A stretch of DNA of 29,484 nt from assembly GCA_027063065.1 (NCBI GenBank), contig JAMOSO010000052.1:1-29484 (forward strand), in the 5' to 3' direction. This document shows positions 7,873 to 15,897 of this stretch, in pieces (within the stretch, counting starts at the first letter, position 1; every line of letters starts with the position of its first letter). The translations under genes were made by a program, and so were the position numbers. Below the pieces are notes generated by a model, which did no database searches, was not told the DNA's origin, and saw nothing but the letters and a program-made list of their open reading frames with translations. This DNA is from Planctomycetota bacterium (GTDB lineage Bacteria; Planctomycetota; JAMOSO01).

Positions 7873-9474
7873 TTACCTAAACATACTTAGCTCTACATCA
7901 ATGCCACGAGATGTTAAATCGTGTATAAATGGAGGGATTGTGCCAGTAGCTTTAAAATCGCCAATTATTTTACCATCCTTATCGTAACCGTCCTGTTGAT
8001 ATTTATATACTTCCTGCAAAAGGATAGTTTCGCCTTCGATGCCCTCAATTGTAGAAATTGATGTTACACGCCTAGTGCCATCACTTAAACGTGATGTTTG
8101 TAAAATTATATCAATTGCCGATGCAACTTGATCTCTAATGGCCTTAGCTGGCAAATCCATACCTGCCATTAAAACTAAAGTTTCTAAACGCGCCAAAGCA
8201 TCACGGCAAGAATTAGCATGTAAAGTTGTCAATGAACCATCATGACCTGTATTCATTGCCTGTAACATATCCAGAGCTTCACCACCTCTACATTCACCCA
8301 CTACTATTCTATCTGGACGCATACGCAAAGAATTTATTACTAATTTGCGAATACTAATTGCACCTTCGCCTTCTATATTTGCCGGTTTTGTTTCTAAAGA
8401 TATAACATGCTCCTGTGGTAGTCGTAACTCGGCTGCATCTTCAATAGTAACTATACGCTCATCACTTGGAATAAAACCCGATATTACATTAAGTAAAGTT
8501 GTTTTACCAGAACCTGTACCTCCAGAGATACAAATGTTTTTGCGATATTTAACACATAGTCTTAAAAATTCTGCCATTTGCTTTGTCATAGAACCAAAAT
8601 CAATTAAATCATCAATAGTAAATGGCTCTTTAGAAAATTTTCTGATTGTTATACATGGTCCCGATATTGCCAAAGGTGGTATAATTGCATTAACTCGACT
8701 GCCATCCTGCAGACGTGCATCAACCATAGGGCTAGACTCATCAATACGCCTGCCCAAAGGAGCTATAATACGCCTAATAATTTCAATTACAGTTCTATCA
8801 TCTGTAAAAGAAACATCGGTTAATTCTAAATTACCATTGCGTTCAACATAAATCTGATTGGCTCTATTAACCATAATTTCAGACACAGAATCATCAACTA
8901 ATAATGCTTCTAACGGACCCAAACCAACCGCTTCATCGGTTATAATTTTGATTAAATCTTCTTTATCAATTTGCAAAGACAAATCCTGATGCTTAGTTAC
9001 TATATCCCGCACTGCCGATTCTGTAGTATGGCGTAATTGGCTATCACTTAAGTTAGTTAAGTCCAATCGTTTTAAGTCTAAGCTACTTAATAATTCTTTG
9101 TGAATTTTTTTACGCATTTCAGCCGATATGGTTTCACCTTTCTTTTGTGGTTTTGGCACACAATCTTGCCTACTGTTTAAACTTATAAATTTAAAAATCA
9201 AGCTAACCATACCTAATTTAATAATAGCACCATCATCTAAAATAGCTTGTCCTAGCAATCTATCTTGATTGAGCCAAGTGCCATTTCTACTGCCTAAGTC
9301 TTTGACAACAGCAGTACCATCAGCCGCAGTGATAATTTGCAAATGATTACGACTAATACCTGGTATATTTAAAACTAAAGCATTTTCATCACTTTTACCA
9401 ACACCTAATACCCCAGGCTTTAACTTAATAGTTTTATAAAACCCTTTTTCTGTTTGTACTATTAGCTCTGACAC
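7873..9474 (-). CDS. tadA: Tad pilus assembly ATPase TadA/CpaF with N-terminal FHA domain
   Basis: This is the cytoplasmic hexameric ATPase that powers Flp pilin assembly. The CpaF core (about 120-533) has the N-domain motif VGLGPLEALL, DARLQDGSRVNAIIPP, and the Walker A motif GGTGSGKTT near residue 316. It also has an Asp-box-like VTIEDAAELRL, Walker B RIVVGECRGGEAL near 390, and the His-box GHDGSLTTLHANS. In front sits an FHA domain (about 1-98) with LGVGKS, S41-R42-N43-H44 and N64-G65. The usual GR dipeptide reads GK, a conservative change at a phosphate-contacting residue that may weaken binding. Ordinary TadA lacks FHA, so the motor itself may respond to a phosphothreonine partner. The start is GTG, one base after the cpaB stop. 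Length of 533 aa exceeds the usual 420-480 because of the added domain. Confidence 0.94.
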   Translation of the reverse strand: MSELIVQTEKGFYKTIKLKPGVLGVGKSDENALVLNIPGISRNHLQIITAADGTAVVKDLGSRNGTWLNQDRLLGQAILDDGAIIKLGMVSLIFKFISLNSRQDCVPKPQKKGETISAEMRKKIHKELLSSLDLKRLDLTNLSDSQLRHTTESAVRDIVTKHQDLSLQIDKEDLIKIITDEAVGLGPLEALLVDDSVSEIMVNRANQIYVERNGNLELTDVSFTDDRTVIEIIRRIIAPLGRRIDESSPMVDARLQDGSRVNAIIPPLAISGPCITIRKFSKEPFTIDDLIDFGSMTKQMAEFLRLCVKYRKNICISGGTGSGKTTLLNVISGFIPSDERIVTIEDAAELRLPQEHVISLETKPANIEGEGAISIRKLVINSLRMRPDRIVVGECRGGEALDMLQAMNTGHDGSLTTLHANSCRDALARLETLVLMAGMDLPAKAIRDQVASAIDIILQTSRLSDGTRRVTSISTIEGIEGETILLQEVYKYQQDGYDKDGKIIGDFKATGTIPPFIHDLTSRGIDVELSMFR

Positions 9475-9475
9475 T

Positions 9476-10213
9476 TTACTTTACACCATTAGATACACGA
9501 TTGGCATTTAACAATTTAGCACGAGACAAAAGATTTTTAGCATTAACAGTCTGTATATTATCAATAATTGCCGTGTCGTGTTCGTTTCGTAATGTAAAAA
9601 TCAATTTACCATTTGATTCTGCAGCCATTAAAAGTGCAACCTCATTTGGTGTACCAACCAATGTTAAAGAGCTATATCCACTGCGACCATTGCGTAACGC
9701 TTTAGAATCAACACGATTATCAACTGCATAAACTAAAACATTAGACAATAGTAAATTAATGTCCCCATTACCTTGAGTTGCATAAAACACATCTACCCTT
9801 GCGTGTGGTTTAATTAATCCAGCTACTCCACTTGTATTGCTAACCGAAACAGTAACTAATCTTTCACCAATTGCTAAAAGCCGTGAAATTTTTATATTGG
9901 TTTTAACAATATCAGTTTTTAAAATTAACTTATTTCTTGCTATATACCGCCCCACAGATTTGCCTCTATATGCAGAAATCTCATCCATTTTAATCATATC
10001 ATTAATATAAAAACTCACTGGTATCTTGCGTGCCTTAAAAATGTCTAAACTAATTTTAGTGCCACTGGATAAAGGTCGTTTAGCTACAGCAATTTCTATT
10101 AAATCCATACCTTTAGTAACTGCTTTACGTTGATTTTGTATATAAGAACGCATTGCAAAAACTGCTATTAAACCAAGAACTACAGAAAATATTAAAGCTA
10201 TTGTTTGGCGCAT
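9476..10213 (-). CDS. cpaB: Flp pilus assembly protein CpaB/RcpC
   Basis: CpaB is a periplasmic accessory protein of the Tad secretion apparatus, anchored in the inner membrane and thought to work with the secretin. The 245 residues begin with a membrane helix (about 4-24). Then comes a SAF domain (about 38-100; EIAVAKRPLSSGTKISLDIFK, YRGKSVGRYIARNKLILKTD) and the CpaB/RcpC region (about 110-220; ERLVTVSVSNTSGVAGLIKP, ARVDVFYAT, LVGTPNEVALLMAAE). The order and motifs match the family well, and the length is near the short end. The ATG at 10213 has GGAG seven bases upstream. It is separated from the preceding small gene by 40 bases, one of the few gaps in the operon. Confidence 0.93.
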   Translation of the reverse strand: MRQTIALIFSVVLGLIAVFAMRSYIQNQRKAVTKGMDLIEIAVAKRPLSSGTKISLDIFKARKIPVSFYINDMIKMDEISAYRGKSVGRYIARNKLILKTDIVKTNIKISRLLAIGERLVTVSVSNTSGVAGLIKPHARVDVFYATQGNGDINLLLSNVLVYAVDNRVDSKALRNGRSGYSSLTLVGTPNEVALLMAAESNGKLIFTLRNEHDTAIIDNIQTVNAKNLLSRAKLLNANRVSNGVK

Positions 10214-10253
10214 GTTTTCTCCATTAGATTTTAAATTATTTTAACATAGATAA

Positions 10254-10652
10254 CTATGAATGATAATTACTTTTATTTAACTTACTTAATAATGTTATCA
10301 GGGTGTGAGCTTTTGTGCTTGATAAGCTTACAAAACACGAGACTTTATGTTTTGTATAAATGTAAAAATTATTTTTTTTGACACTTAATTTTTGCCAACC
10401 GTTTTTTATAAAAATTTTATCTAAAGACACACTAGCTTCATTGATAGATAATAAAGTTTTATACATCGTCATCTTGCCATTTTTGCTTGGTGACAAGCTA
10501 TATTGTACATTCCAATCTTTAGGCATATCAGGTACAACCGATACTGTGGAATTTAAATTTTGTTTGTCATCTTTTAACAAATCAAAGCGATATACAAAGA
10601 ATAAAACACTAACAATTAAAAGTATAATTATTTGCAAAACTTTAATTATCAT
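10254..10652 (-). CDS. small single-pass membrane protein of the Tad operon, function unknown
   Basis: I do not recognise this protein. From the ATG at 10652 it has 132 residues; another ATG at 10667 would add five. I prefer 10652 because GGA lies about ten bases before it. A membrane helix covers about residues 2-19 (IIKVLQIIILLIVSVLFFVY). The rest (about 110 residues) is probably periplasmic, with MPKDWNVQYSLSP and a mix of beta-prone stretches and Lys/Ser residues. There is a single cysteine near the C-terminus. It overlaps the end of the upstream TadE-like gene, so it is co-translated with pilus genes. It may be a minor assembly factor, as many Tad loci carry one lineage-specific protein here. 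It ends in TAG. Confidence 0.62.
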   Translation of the reverse strand: MIIKVLQIIILLIVSVLFFVYRFDLLKDDKQNLNSTVSVVPDMPKDWNVQYSLSPSKNGKMTMYKTLLSINEASVSLDKIFIKNGWQKLSVKKNNFYIYTKHKVSCFVSLSSTKAHTLITLLSKLNKSNYHS

Positions 10653-11595
10653 CGGGGATAGTTCCATTAGTTACTGTAAAATCTATACCAGAAGATTGGT
10701 ACTTAACTGCTAAATTTTTATTTTTTTGGGGAAACTTAAATTTTGAATATATCAACATATTAGTTTCTGTCGATACTGACCACTCATCTAATATCGCAAG
10801 ACTATATTGTAACAACGAAATATTCTCACCATTATAATTAATATTATCATATACTTTAGTACCTAATTGTTGTGCATCGACATCACTTAAATCTGTATTT
10901 GGGTTATATACACCTCTGTCTAAATTCAATGGCACTAACGACAAATTATTTATAATTAAATTACCTAAATCGTAATCAAAATTAACTTCTGTTTTTTCTT
11001 CTTGAAACCAACCGTCTACAACAGCTGCAATTTTTGAGACTTCTTCTACTAAGCCATTATTTAAAATATAATCTCCGTATGCAGACGTTTTGATATCAAC
11101 AACGTATTGCACCTTACCGCCTTGTAAAACATAATGCCCCGTAGCATTAAAAGCCCCATCTACCAAAGAATCAAACACGTCATAAGGATCGTCTGGATTG
11201 TCACTTGAGTTATCTGAATCTACATCACTATATGTACCTGCTTGATATTGAGCTATAAAGTTTTGCCAAGTTGTTGCATTATAATCCCCTTGATGATACA
11301 AACCGTCAATTACTAAAGAATCTGGATTTATAACTTCTTCCTTAACTATAAGATTTGCTGAGTTAATAGACGGACTAACATCAAAGACTTGCAAGTAATT
11401 ATCTGGCATATCCTCTTTACCTTGAGAACCTGGCAATTGTATACCAATAGAGGCTATTCGCACCATATCTACCTTGACTAAACTTATGCCACCAAAAAAC
11501 ATCAACGCTTGTATTACCGTCAAAAAAATTGGCAACATTATAGAAAACTCTACAATTGCACTTCCCTTACTATAAGATTTAATGGTGGAGAACAT
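10642..11595 (-). CDS. TadE/TadF-like minor pseudopilin (long)
   Basis: The N-terminus has the TadE-type signature: a basic leader MFSTIKSYSKG, then SAIVEFSIMLPIFLTVIQAL. Glu and an aromatic residue are at positions +5 and +6 after the Gly, as required for processing by the prepilin peptidase TadV. TadE and TadF are minor pseudopilins needed for pilus assembly and adhesion. At 317 residues this one is longer than typical (150-220), with an acidic, Asp/Asn-rich middle (about 115-165, with runs such as YSDVDSDNSSDNPDDPYD). The start overlaps the end of the TadG-like gene by 17 bases, with GGAG eleven bases before the ATG. It lies in the operon position where tadF is often found. The exact TadE/TadF designation cannot be fixed. 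Confidence 0.8.
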   Translation of the reverse strand: MFSTIKSYSKGSAIVEFSIMLPIFLTVIQALMFFGGISLVKVDMVRIASIGIQLPGSQGKEDMPDNYLQVFDVSPSINSANLIVKEEVINPDSLVIDGLYHQGDYNATTWQNFIAQYQAGTYSDVDSDNSSDNPDDPYDVFDSLVDGAFNATGHYVLQGGKVQYVVDIKTSAYGDYILNNGLVEEVSKIAAVVDGWFQEEKTEVNFDYDLGNLIINNLSLVPLNLDRGVYNPNTDLSDVDAQQLGTKVYDNINYNGENISLLQYSLAILDEWSVSTETNMLIYSKFKFPQKNKNLAVKYQSSGIDFTVTNGTIPDDN

Positions 11596-14077
11596 CTTTT
11601 AGTTTATCTCCAGACAAATCAAAAGTTTTATTAGAATATGGCGAGTGCATACTATTTAATCGAGTACCAACATTGTTGCCCGTTCCTGAATAACTTTGAC
11701 GCCATCCTGTATGTGCTATAGCTCTAAACAAAAAATTTAATCCGCTATCTATTTGAAACTCACCATCAATTTCACCAGTTTGATTGTCTATTATTTGCAC
11801 CGTAGAAGTGTTGGCGTCTATATCAACAGAACGCACCATCAAACGCACAGGATATAATACAGCACGCCACAACGGTTGATATAAATTTTCATCGCTAGAT
11901 TCTATCCAAGTATCCCTGTCTTGTGCTGTATCAAAGCGATACCTAAAATCGCCTATAGAATTGTCATAAAATCCTACCCTAGACGATGATATGGCAAAAT
12001 ATCCTCCATCGGGTGAAGACAACTGCCCAAACACATCTTTTTCACCCTGCTCTGCCGACCAAGTAGCCACTGTAATGCCAAACTTAAACAACTCTGCAGT
12101 AACTTTTAAAGGCCGATTATTTATAGAAATATAACTGTTTTGTCCATCATCAACAAAAGGAATGGTGGTTAATTCCATACCAGATAATCGCTGTTTTTCC
12201 TCTTGAGTAAGTACAAATTTAGGACTTAATAAATTGGAGTTAATAACCTGCTCGGGTGATGTTTGCATATAAAATTTATCGTTTGGCCAATTAAAATTAT
12301 CATTAGAGTCATAATTCATCCCACAATTTGGGCATTTACTTGTTTCAGCGGCCTCTTCCGCAGCGTTCATATCTTTTTTAGAAAATTGCGGATGCTGATT
12401 GCCACTATCCCTGTATTTACATTCAAACCTTAAAAAATACCTATCTTGTCCAGTTCCTTGGACATCGGAATATTTTTCTCTTTGACCTGTTAATGGATTA
12501 AACCAGCGAGCCTTCCATTGTGGGTTATTTTTTATATCTAATTGTAAATCCGGAAAAGTTTTTAATAATTCTTCCTCATCTCCATAGGCAATCCATTTAG
12601 GTAAAACACTTTTGCCATTATGCTGTGTAATTAAATGTCGATAAGCAAAACGAGTATTATCAACACTCAAATAAGCTTGGGACTTTTGCCATTCATACTC
12701 CCATTCGCCATCGTTAATTTTAGTTAATCTATGACGTGTTCTATCACGCCCATCACGACTGTCATAACCTGCACGCCCTGTCAAATACCAACGTCCATCA
12801 GCATTGTTAGTTCGTAGACCATTTATAGATGCATAATCTAAATAAACCTGCACCCAACCAACGGGAAAATGTATATCCATACGAAATGGACTAAACCAAA
12901 ATGTCAATCTTCCAACAACCAGCCTATTGTTATACACTGTCATATCACCTATATGCAATGGCATATTATTAGTAATATTTATATCAGCACCGCCTATATT
13001 TGTACCTGTTTTATTTTGATGAAAAACCCCGTTAACCCATATACCATCGTCAGAAAATTTAATTAACGTAACTACACCACTATTATCTGTGATACGCATA
13101 GTGCCATCATCTAAATATTCTACCTTACCACTTCCGCCTATAATAGTATTTGGATACTTAATAGTGGCGGAGCTTGCACCGTCATTAACATCTATATGAT
13201 ATAAATCGTCACCATTTTGAGGCTCATTATGACCAATAGGCAAATCAGGAGCTGTAATCTTAATATTGTCTAAGTTTTGACCACCCTGTTGTGCTGTAAT
13301 ATCCCAACTACTACGCCCATCAACAGTTTTTTTTATACTGCCGTTTTCTTTATACACCTTGGCAGTTACTTCAAATGGAGTTGAAGCGGTTTCGACACTT
13401 TCTGTAATGATCCATTGATTTAATTCTCCAACGGCTGGATTTCTACTAATTTCCAATTTAAAATAACCGTTGGGATCTGGAAACATATTAAAACCTGGGA
13501 AAAAAGCTACCCTATCTGCTCCATTTTTAAGCGCCACATGATGAATTTGCTTATCTACCATAATTGGAGTCATCATTGCAATCCCACGCTCTATACGAGC
13601 TAAAGATTTAATAAATTGTTGAGCTCTTGGCAATATGCCAGGTTTATCCGCTGTGCCAACATAATTGGCATATAAATCGATATAGGCATCCTGCGCCGAG
13701 GCTCCATTTTTAGAATATCCCAATAAAGGATTATCCATATATCTTGCATCAAACCTACCAGATGTTGTATCCACCCCTAGAATGCCCTCTCCAGTTGTGC
13801 TTTGAAATGCAGCAAACATTCCTAATGTTGTCAATTCCTGAGAATATAAAACCAAATTATAATGTGTTAAACTAATACCATTATTAATCCATGCAATTGC
13901 ACTTAAACTATTTGCCAATACCTCACCACCAGCTAAAGCAGCAGCATCGGCCGCATTTTGTATTTGCATTTTTTTAGATGTACCTAAACCAATATTTAAA
14001 ACCATAAATACAGCATTAATTAGCATAAAAATTGCAATTGCACCTAATACTAAAGCAGAGCCATTTTGTTTTTTCAT
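11579..14077 (-). CDS. large TadG-like pilus-associated protein
   Basis: The 832-residue protein opens with the Tad-N domain: KKQNGSALVLGAIAIFMLIN, then the hallmark QNAADAAALAGGEVLANS (about residues 38-55). TadG proteins carry one N-terminal membrane anchor and a large periplasmic or surface part, and affect pilus stability and adhesion. Beyond residue 100 the sequence is poorly conserved and rich in Asn, Asp, Trp and Tyr, as expected of a beta-rich exported domain. A cysteine cluster near residues 552-585 (FECKY, then KCPNCGMNYD) could form a small zinc or disulfide module, odd for a periplasmic protein. Unlike TadE proteins it has no Glu at +5, so TadV cleavage is not expected. It overlaps tadE by four bases (ATGA). 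Confidence 0.78.
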   Translation of the reverse strand: MKKQNGSALVLGAIAIFMLINAVFMVLNIGLGTSKKMQIQNAADAAALAGGEVLANSLSAIAWINNGISLTHYNLVLYSQELTTLGMFAAFQSTTGEGILGVDTTSGRFDARYMDNPLLGYSKNGASAQDAYIDLYANYVGTADKPGILPRAQQFIKSLARIERGIAMMTPIMVDKQIHHVALKNGADRVAFFPGFNMFPDPNGYFKLEISRNPAVGELNQWIITESVETASTPFEVTAKVYKENGSIKKTVDGRSSWDITAQQGGQNLDNIKITAPDLPIGHNEPQNGDDLYHIDVNDGASSATIKYPNTIIGGSGKVEYLDDGTMRITDNSGVVTLIKFSDDGIWVNGVFHQNKTGTNIGGADINITNNMPLHIGDMTVYNNRLVVGRLTFWFSPFRMDIHFPVGWVQVYLDYASINGLRTNNADGRWYLTGRAGYDSRDGRDRTRHRLTKINDGEWEYEWQKSQAYLSVDNTRFAYRHLITQHNGKSVLPKWIAYGDEEELLKTFPDLQLDIKNNPQWKARWFNPLTGQREKYSDVQGTGQDRYFLRFECKYRDSGNQHPQFSKKDMNAAEEAAETSKCPNCGMNYDSNDNFNWPNDKFYMQTSPEQVINSNLLSPKFVLTQEEKQRLSGMELTTIPFVDDGQNSYISINNRPLKVTAELFKFGITVATWSAEQGEKDVFGQLSSPDGGYFAISSSRVGFYDNSIGDFRYRFDTAQDRDTWIESSDENLYQPLWRAVLYPVRLMVRSVDIDANTSTVQIIDNQTGEIDGEFQIDSGLNFLFRAIAHTGWRQSYSGTGNNVGTRLNSMHSPYSNKTFDLSGDKLKDVLHH

Positions 14078-14718
14078 AGCTTAGGCACTTTTCTTGTTAT
14101 GAGTGTGCAACTATCAGTTAATGTAATAGTATTATCATCACCAAATAAATCTTTTTCAAAGACGCCAATTATTGCCAAAGATATATTAGGAAATAACAAT
14201 TGCATATTATAACTCAACTTGGCTGTTATGGGCTTGTATAAATCTCGCTGATTAGAATCAACGCTATTAATTAAAGCGCTAAATTGACTTGGATTTTCAG
14301 GATCTGGATTATCTACACTATAAATATCGACAGTAAGTTGTGTACGCAAAGAAGAAGAATTAATCAAATCCCCCCAACCTGGTAAGCTAATTACACCATA
14401 GGCTCTATCATTATAAGCTGGGATGGCAGACATAACCAATAAAGCTGCTTCAGTAGCTTCGGCTGAGGCAGTATCACCATGATAATTAACCCCAGTTGGA
14501 TAATTTAATTCAACACCTTCATTATCTAAATGTTCGGCACTAATTGCAGCTCTGGCTGCACAAAAAGCGGCATATTTTAAAGTAATACGCGCAGAAATTA
14601 TCAAGGATAATTGAATAACACCCAACATAACAAATAAAAATAATGGCATTATAATGGTGTATTCCACCAACGCTTGTCCACTTTGATTTCTAAATATTAT
14701 ATTATTTTTTGCTCGCAT
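14074..14718 (-). CDS. tadE: TadE-like minor pseudopilin
   Basis: This is a classic TadE-type protein of 214 residues. A basic leader MRAKNNIIFRNQSG precedes QALVEYTIIMPLFLFVMLGV, giving the Gly/+5 Glu/+6 Tyr arrangement for TadV cleavage, followed by the hydrophobic helix. The next helix turn ARITLKYAAFCAARAA is also typical of TadE. The remaining 150 residues are probably periplasmic. It overlaps tadV by one base (TAATG) and the TadG-like gene by four. Together with the second TadE-like gene at 10642, the operon has two candidate minor pseudopilins beside the TadG-like protein, the usual Tad complement. Confidence 0.88.
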   Translation of the reverse strand: MRAKNNIIFRNQSGQALVEYTIIMPLFLFVMLGVIQLSLIISARITLKYAAFCAARAAISAEHLDNEGVELNYPTGVNYHGDTASAEATEAALLVMSAIPAYNDRAYGVISLPGWGDLINSSSLRTQLTVDIYSVDNPDPENPSQFSALINSVDSNQRDLYKPITAKLSYNMQLLFPNISLAIIGVFEKDLFGDDNTITLTDSCTLITRKVPKL

Positions 14719-15242
14719 TAATTATTAAAAAAATATAAAAAAATTGGCAATAATGTTCCCAATGAAATAGCCACACCATACGGGATGGTTAATCCAGTAT
14801 CGTCCTCGATAGATGCGGAACGAGGTTTTATAATTAATTTTAAAACCCCTCCTAGCCCTTTTAAAATCGAACCTTGCCATATTAATACCAATATGGCCAT
14901 TACTGCACCTATTAAAGATATGCAAAAAATAATTTCAAATATTTGCCGACCAGCCAAAATAGTTGTTACTGCAACAATTAGTTTAAAATCTCCAGCACCT
15001 AACCAACCAAGCCAAACAGGAATACCAAAAATTAAAAAAATAACACACCAACCAAAAATCAAACCTTTAAATGCATATAAATTATCAAATAATAAATATT
15101 CCCCCAAGATTAAGCCTAAGCCCAAACCAATAGCAGGGAAAGTCAAATAATTATAAATTTTACGTTGGGTAATATCTGTATAAATTGCTATTAATAAAAC
15201 ACAAACTAACAAGCCATAACGGGCAAATACTAAGACATCCAT
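14718..15242 (-). CDS. tadV: prepilin peptidase TadV/CpaA
   Basis: TadV is an aspartyl prepilin peptidase (type IV A24 family) in the inner membrane that cleaves the leader peptides of Flp, TadE and TadF. The 174 residues form about six hydrophobic helices. Both catalytic aspartates are visible: YTDITQRKIYN near residue 23 and the GxGD motif GAGDFKLIVAV near residue 84. It lacks the N-methylation domain of PilD-type enzymes, as is normal for TadV. The start codon follows directly on the stop of the 50-aa pilin-like gene (TAA then ATG), consistent with coupling. Confidence 0.92.
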   Translation of the reverse strand: MDVLVFARYGLLVCVLLIAIYTDITQRKIYNYLTFPAIGLGLGLILGEYLLFDNLYAFKGLIFGWCVIFLIFGIPVWLGWLGAGDFKLIVAVTTILAGRQIFEIIFCISLIGAVMAILVLIWQGSILKGLGGVLKLIIKPRSASIEDDTGLTIPYGVAISLGTLLPIFLYFFNN

Positions 15243-15395
15243 TTAAGGTACTGGCAAGGCTGCAATAGATAAATTAGCAAATGAATACAGCGTTAAAGAT
15301 TTGCCAAACAAGCTAAAAACACCTAACATCATACCCACAGAAATAGCAAAAATGATAGCATATTCAACCAAAGCTTGCCCTTGTTGATTGTGCAT
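15243..15395 (-). CDS. very small Flp-type pilin-like protein
   Basis: A 50-residue reading frame starts at the ATG at 15395. It begins MHNQQG and continues with QALVEYAIIFAISVG, so Gly is at -1, Glu at +5 and Tyr at +6: exactly the TadV cleavage pattern. A hydrophobic helix and a short tail ending ALPVP follow. The mature product would be only 44 residues, so it could be a second Flp pilin or a minor pilin. The frame fits precisely between the main pilin (eight bases away) and tadV (no gap), which argues strongly that it is real. The ribosome-binding site is weak. Flp pilins of 50-80 aa are known, so the size is at the low end but plausible. Confidence 0.82.
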   Translation of the reverse strand: MHNQQGQALVEYAIIFAISVGMMLGVFSLFGKSLTLYSFANLSIAALPVP

Positions 15396-15403
15396 ACAAC
15401 TAT

Positions 15404-15652
15404 CTAAAATGCACCGTTTTTATCAACGTCAGATGAATTATAAGTAGCGTTTGACTGATTGGTATTAGAACCTGGAGTTAATGTACCGTCTAATTTATCG
15501 CCAGAACCAGCAAATAAACCTCTAACCTTGTCACCAAAAAATCCTACGATGGTAATGCTAGCTATAGCAATTAATGCCACAATAATAATATACTCAGTCA
15601 TTCCTTGACCTTTTTCATTGTTAGTTTCAACTTTATTTTTGTGTATACGCAT
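15404..15652 (-). CDS. flp: major Flp-type pilin
   Basis: The 82-residue protein has a 15-residue basic leader ending EKG, then QGMTEYIIIVALIAIASITI, the Flp pilin signature with Glu +5 and Tyr +6, followed by VVGFFG-like helix-end residues and GDKVRGLF. The last 30 residues (Asn/Ser/Thr-rich, TPGSNTNQSNATYN) are more polar than in many Flp proteins. They would be surface-exposed on the fibre and could be glycosylated or variable. As the first gene of the operon it has the best translation signal (AAGGA seven bases before ATG) and directly follows a promoter. It is likely the structural subunit of the pilus. It ends in TAG. Confidence 0.92.
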   Translation of the reverse strand: MRIHKNKVETNNEKGQGMTEYIIIVALIAIASITIVGFFGDKVRGLFAGSGDKLDGTLTPGSNTNQSNATYNSSDVDKNGAF

Positions 15653-15680
15653 CTGATTTCCTTTTTATAAAACTGCATAG

Positions 15681-15708
15681 AGAATAACGCCAACGGGGGT
15701 TAAGTCAA
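15681..15708 (-). promoter_or_regulatory. promoter of the Tad/Flp pilus operon
   Basis: On the minus strand, TTGACT (15703-15708) and TATTCT (15681-15686) are separated by 16 bases. The -35 box has five of six consensus bases. The start point would fall near 15674, giving a leader of about 20 bases carrying AAGGA before the flp ATG at 15652. A C-rich spacer (TAACCCCCG) is unusual in this AT-rich region and could be a regulator site. Confidence 0.65.
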
Positions 15709-15846
15709 TACAAAATAAGGGTTTATGTGCTATAAACAAAATATTAAATTTTTATACAATATTTATAAAAAATTAATATTATTTACAATATTAACGCCTT
15801 GTAAAACCTTTGTATCAAACAACTTAAAAAATATTTTAAATAACAC

Positions 15847-15874
15847 TAAAGTACCAATTAAAGAATGTCGATAC
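15847..15874 (+). promoter_or_regulatory. possible sigma28 (FliA)-type promoter
   Basis: TAAAGTAC (15847-15854) and GTCGATAC (15867-15874) each match six of eight bases of the flagellar sigma28 consensus (TAAAGTTT and GCCGATAA), with a 12-base spacer instead of 11. It lies immediately upstream of a flagellar rod-protein gene, the expected kind of target. It covers the alternative ATG at 15865 and so supports translation from the ATG at 15898. Confidence 0.45.
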
Positions 15875-15897
15875 TAATATTGGAGACATTATATTTT

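Noticed and set aside
8345-8851. Plus-strand open frame of 168 codons
   Set aside because: It lies opposite the highly conserved ATPase core of tadA; its length reflects codon bias on the other strand.
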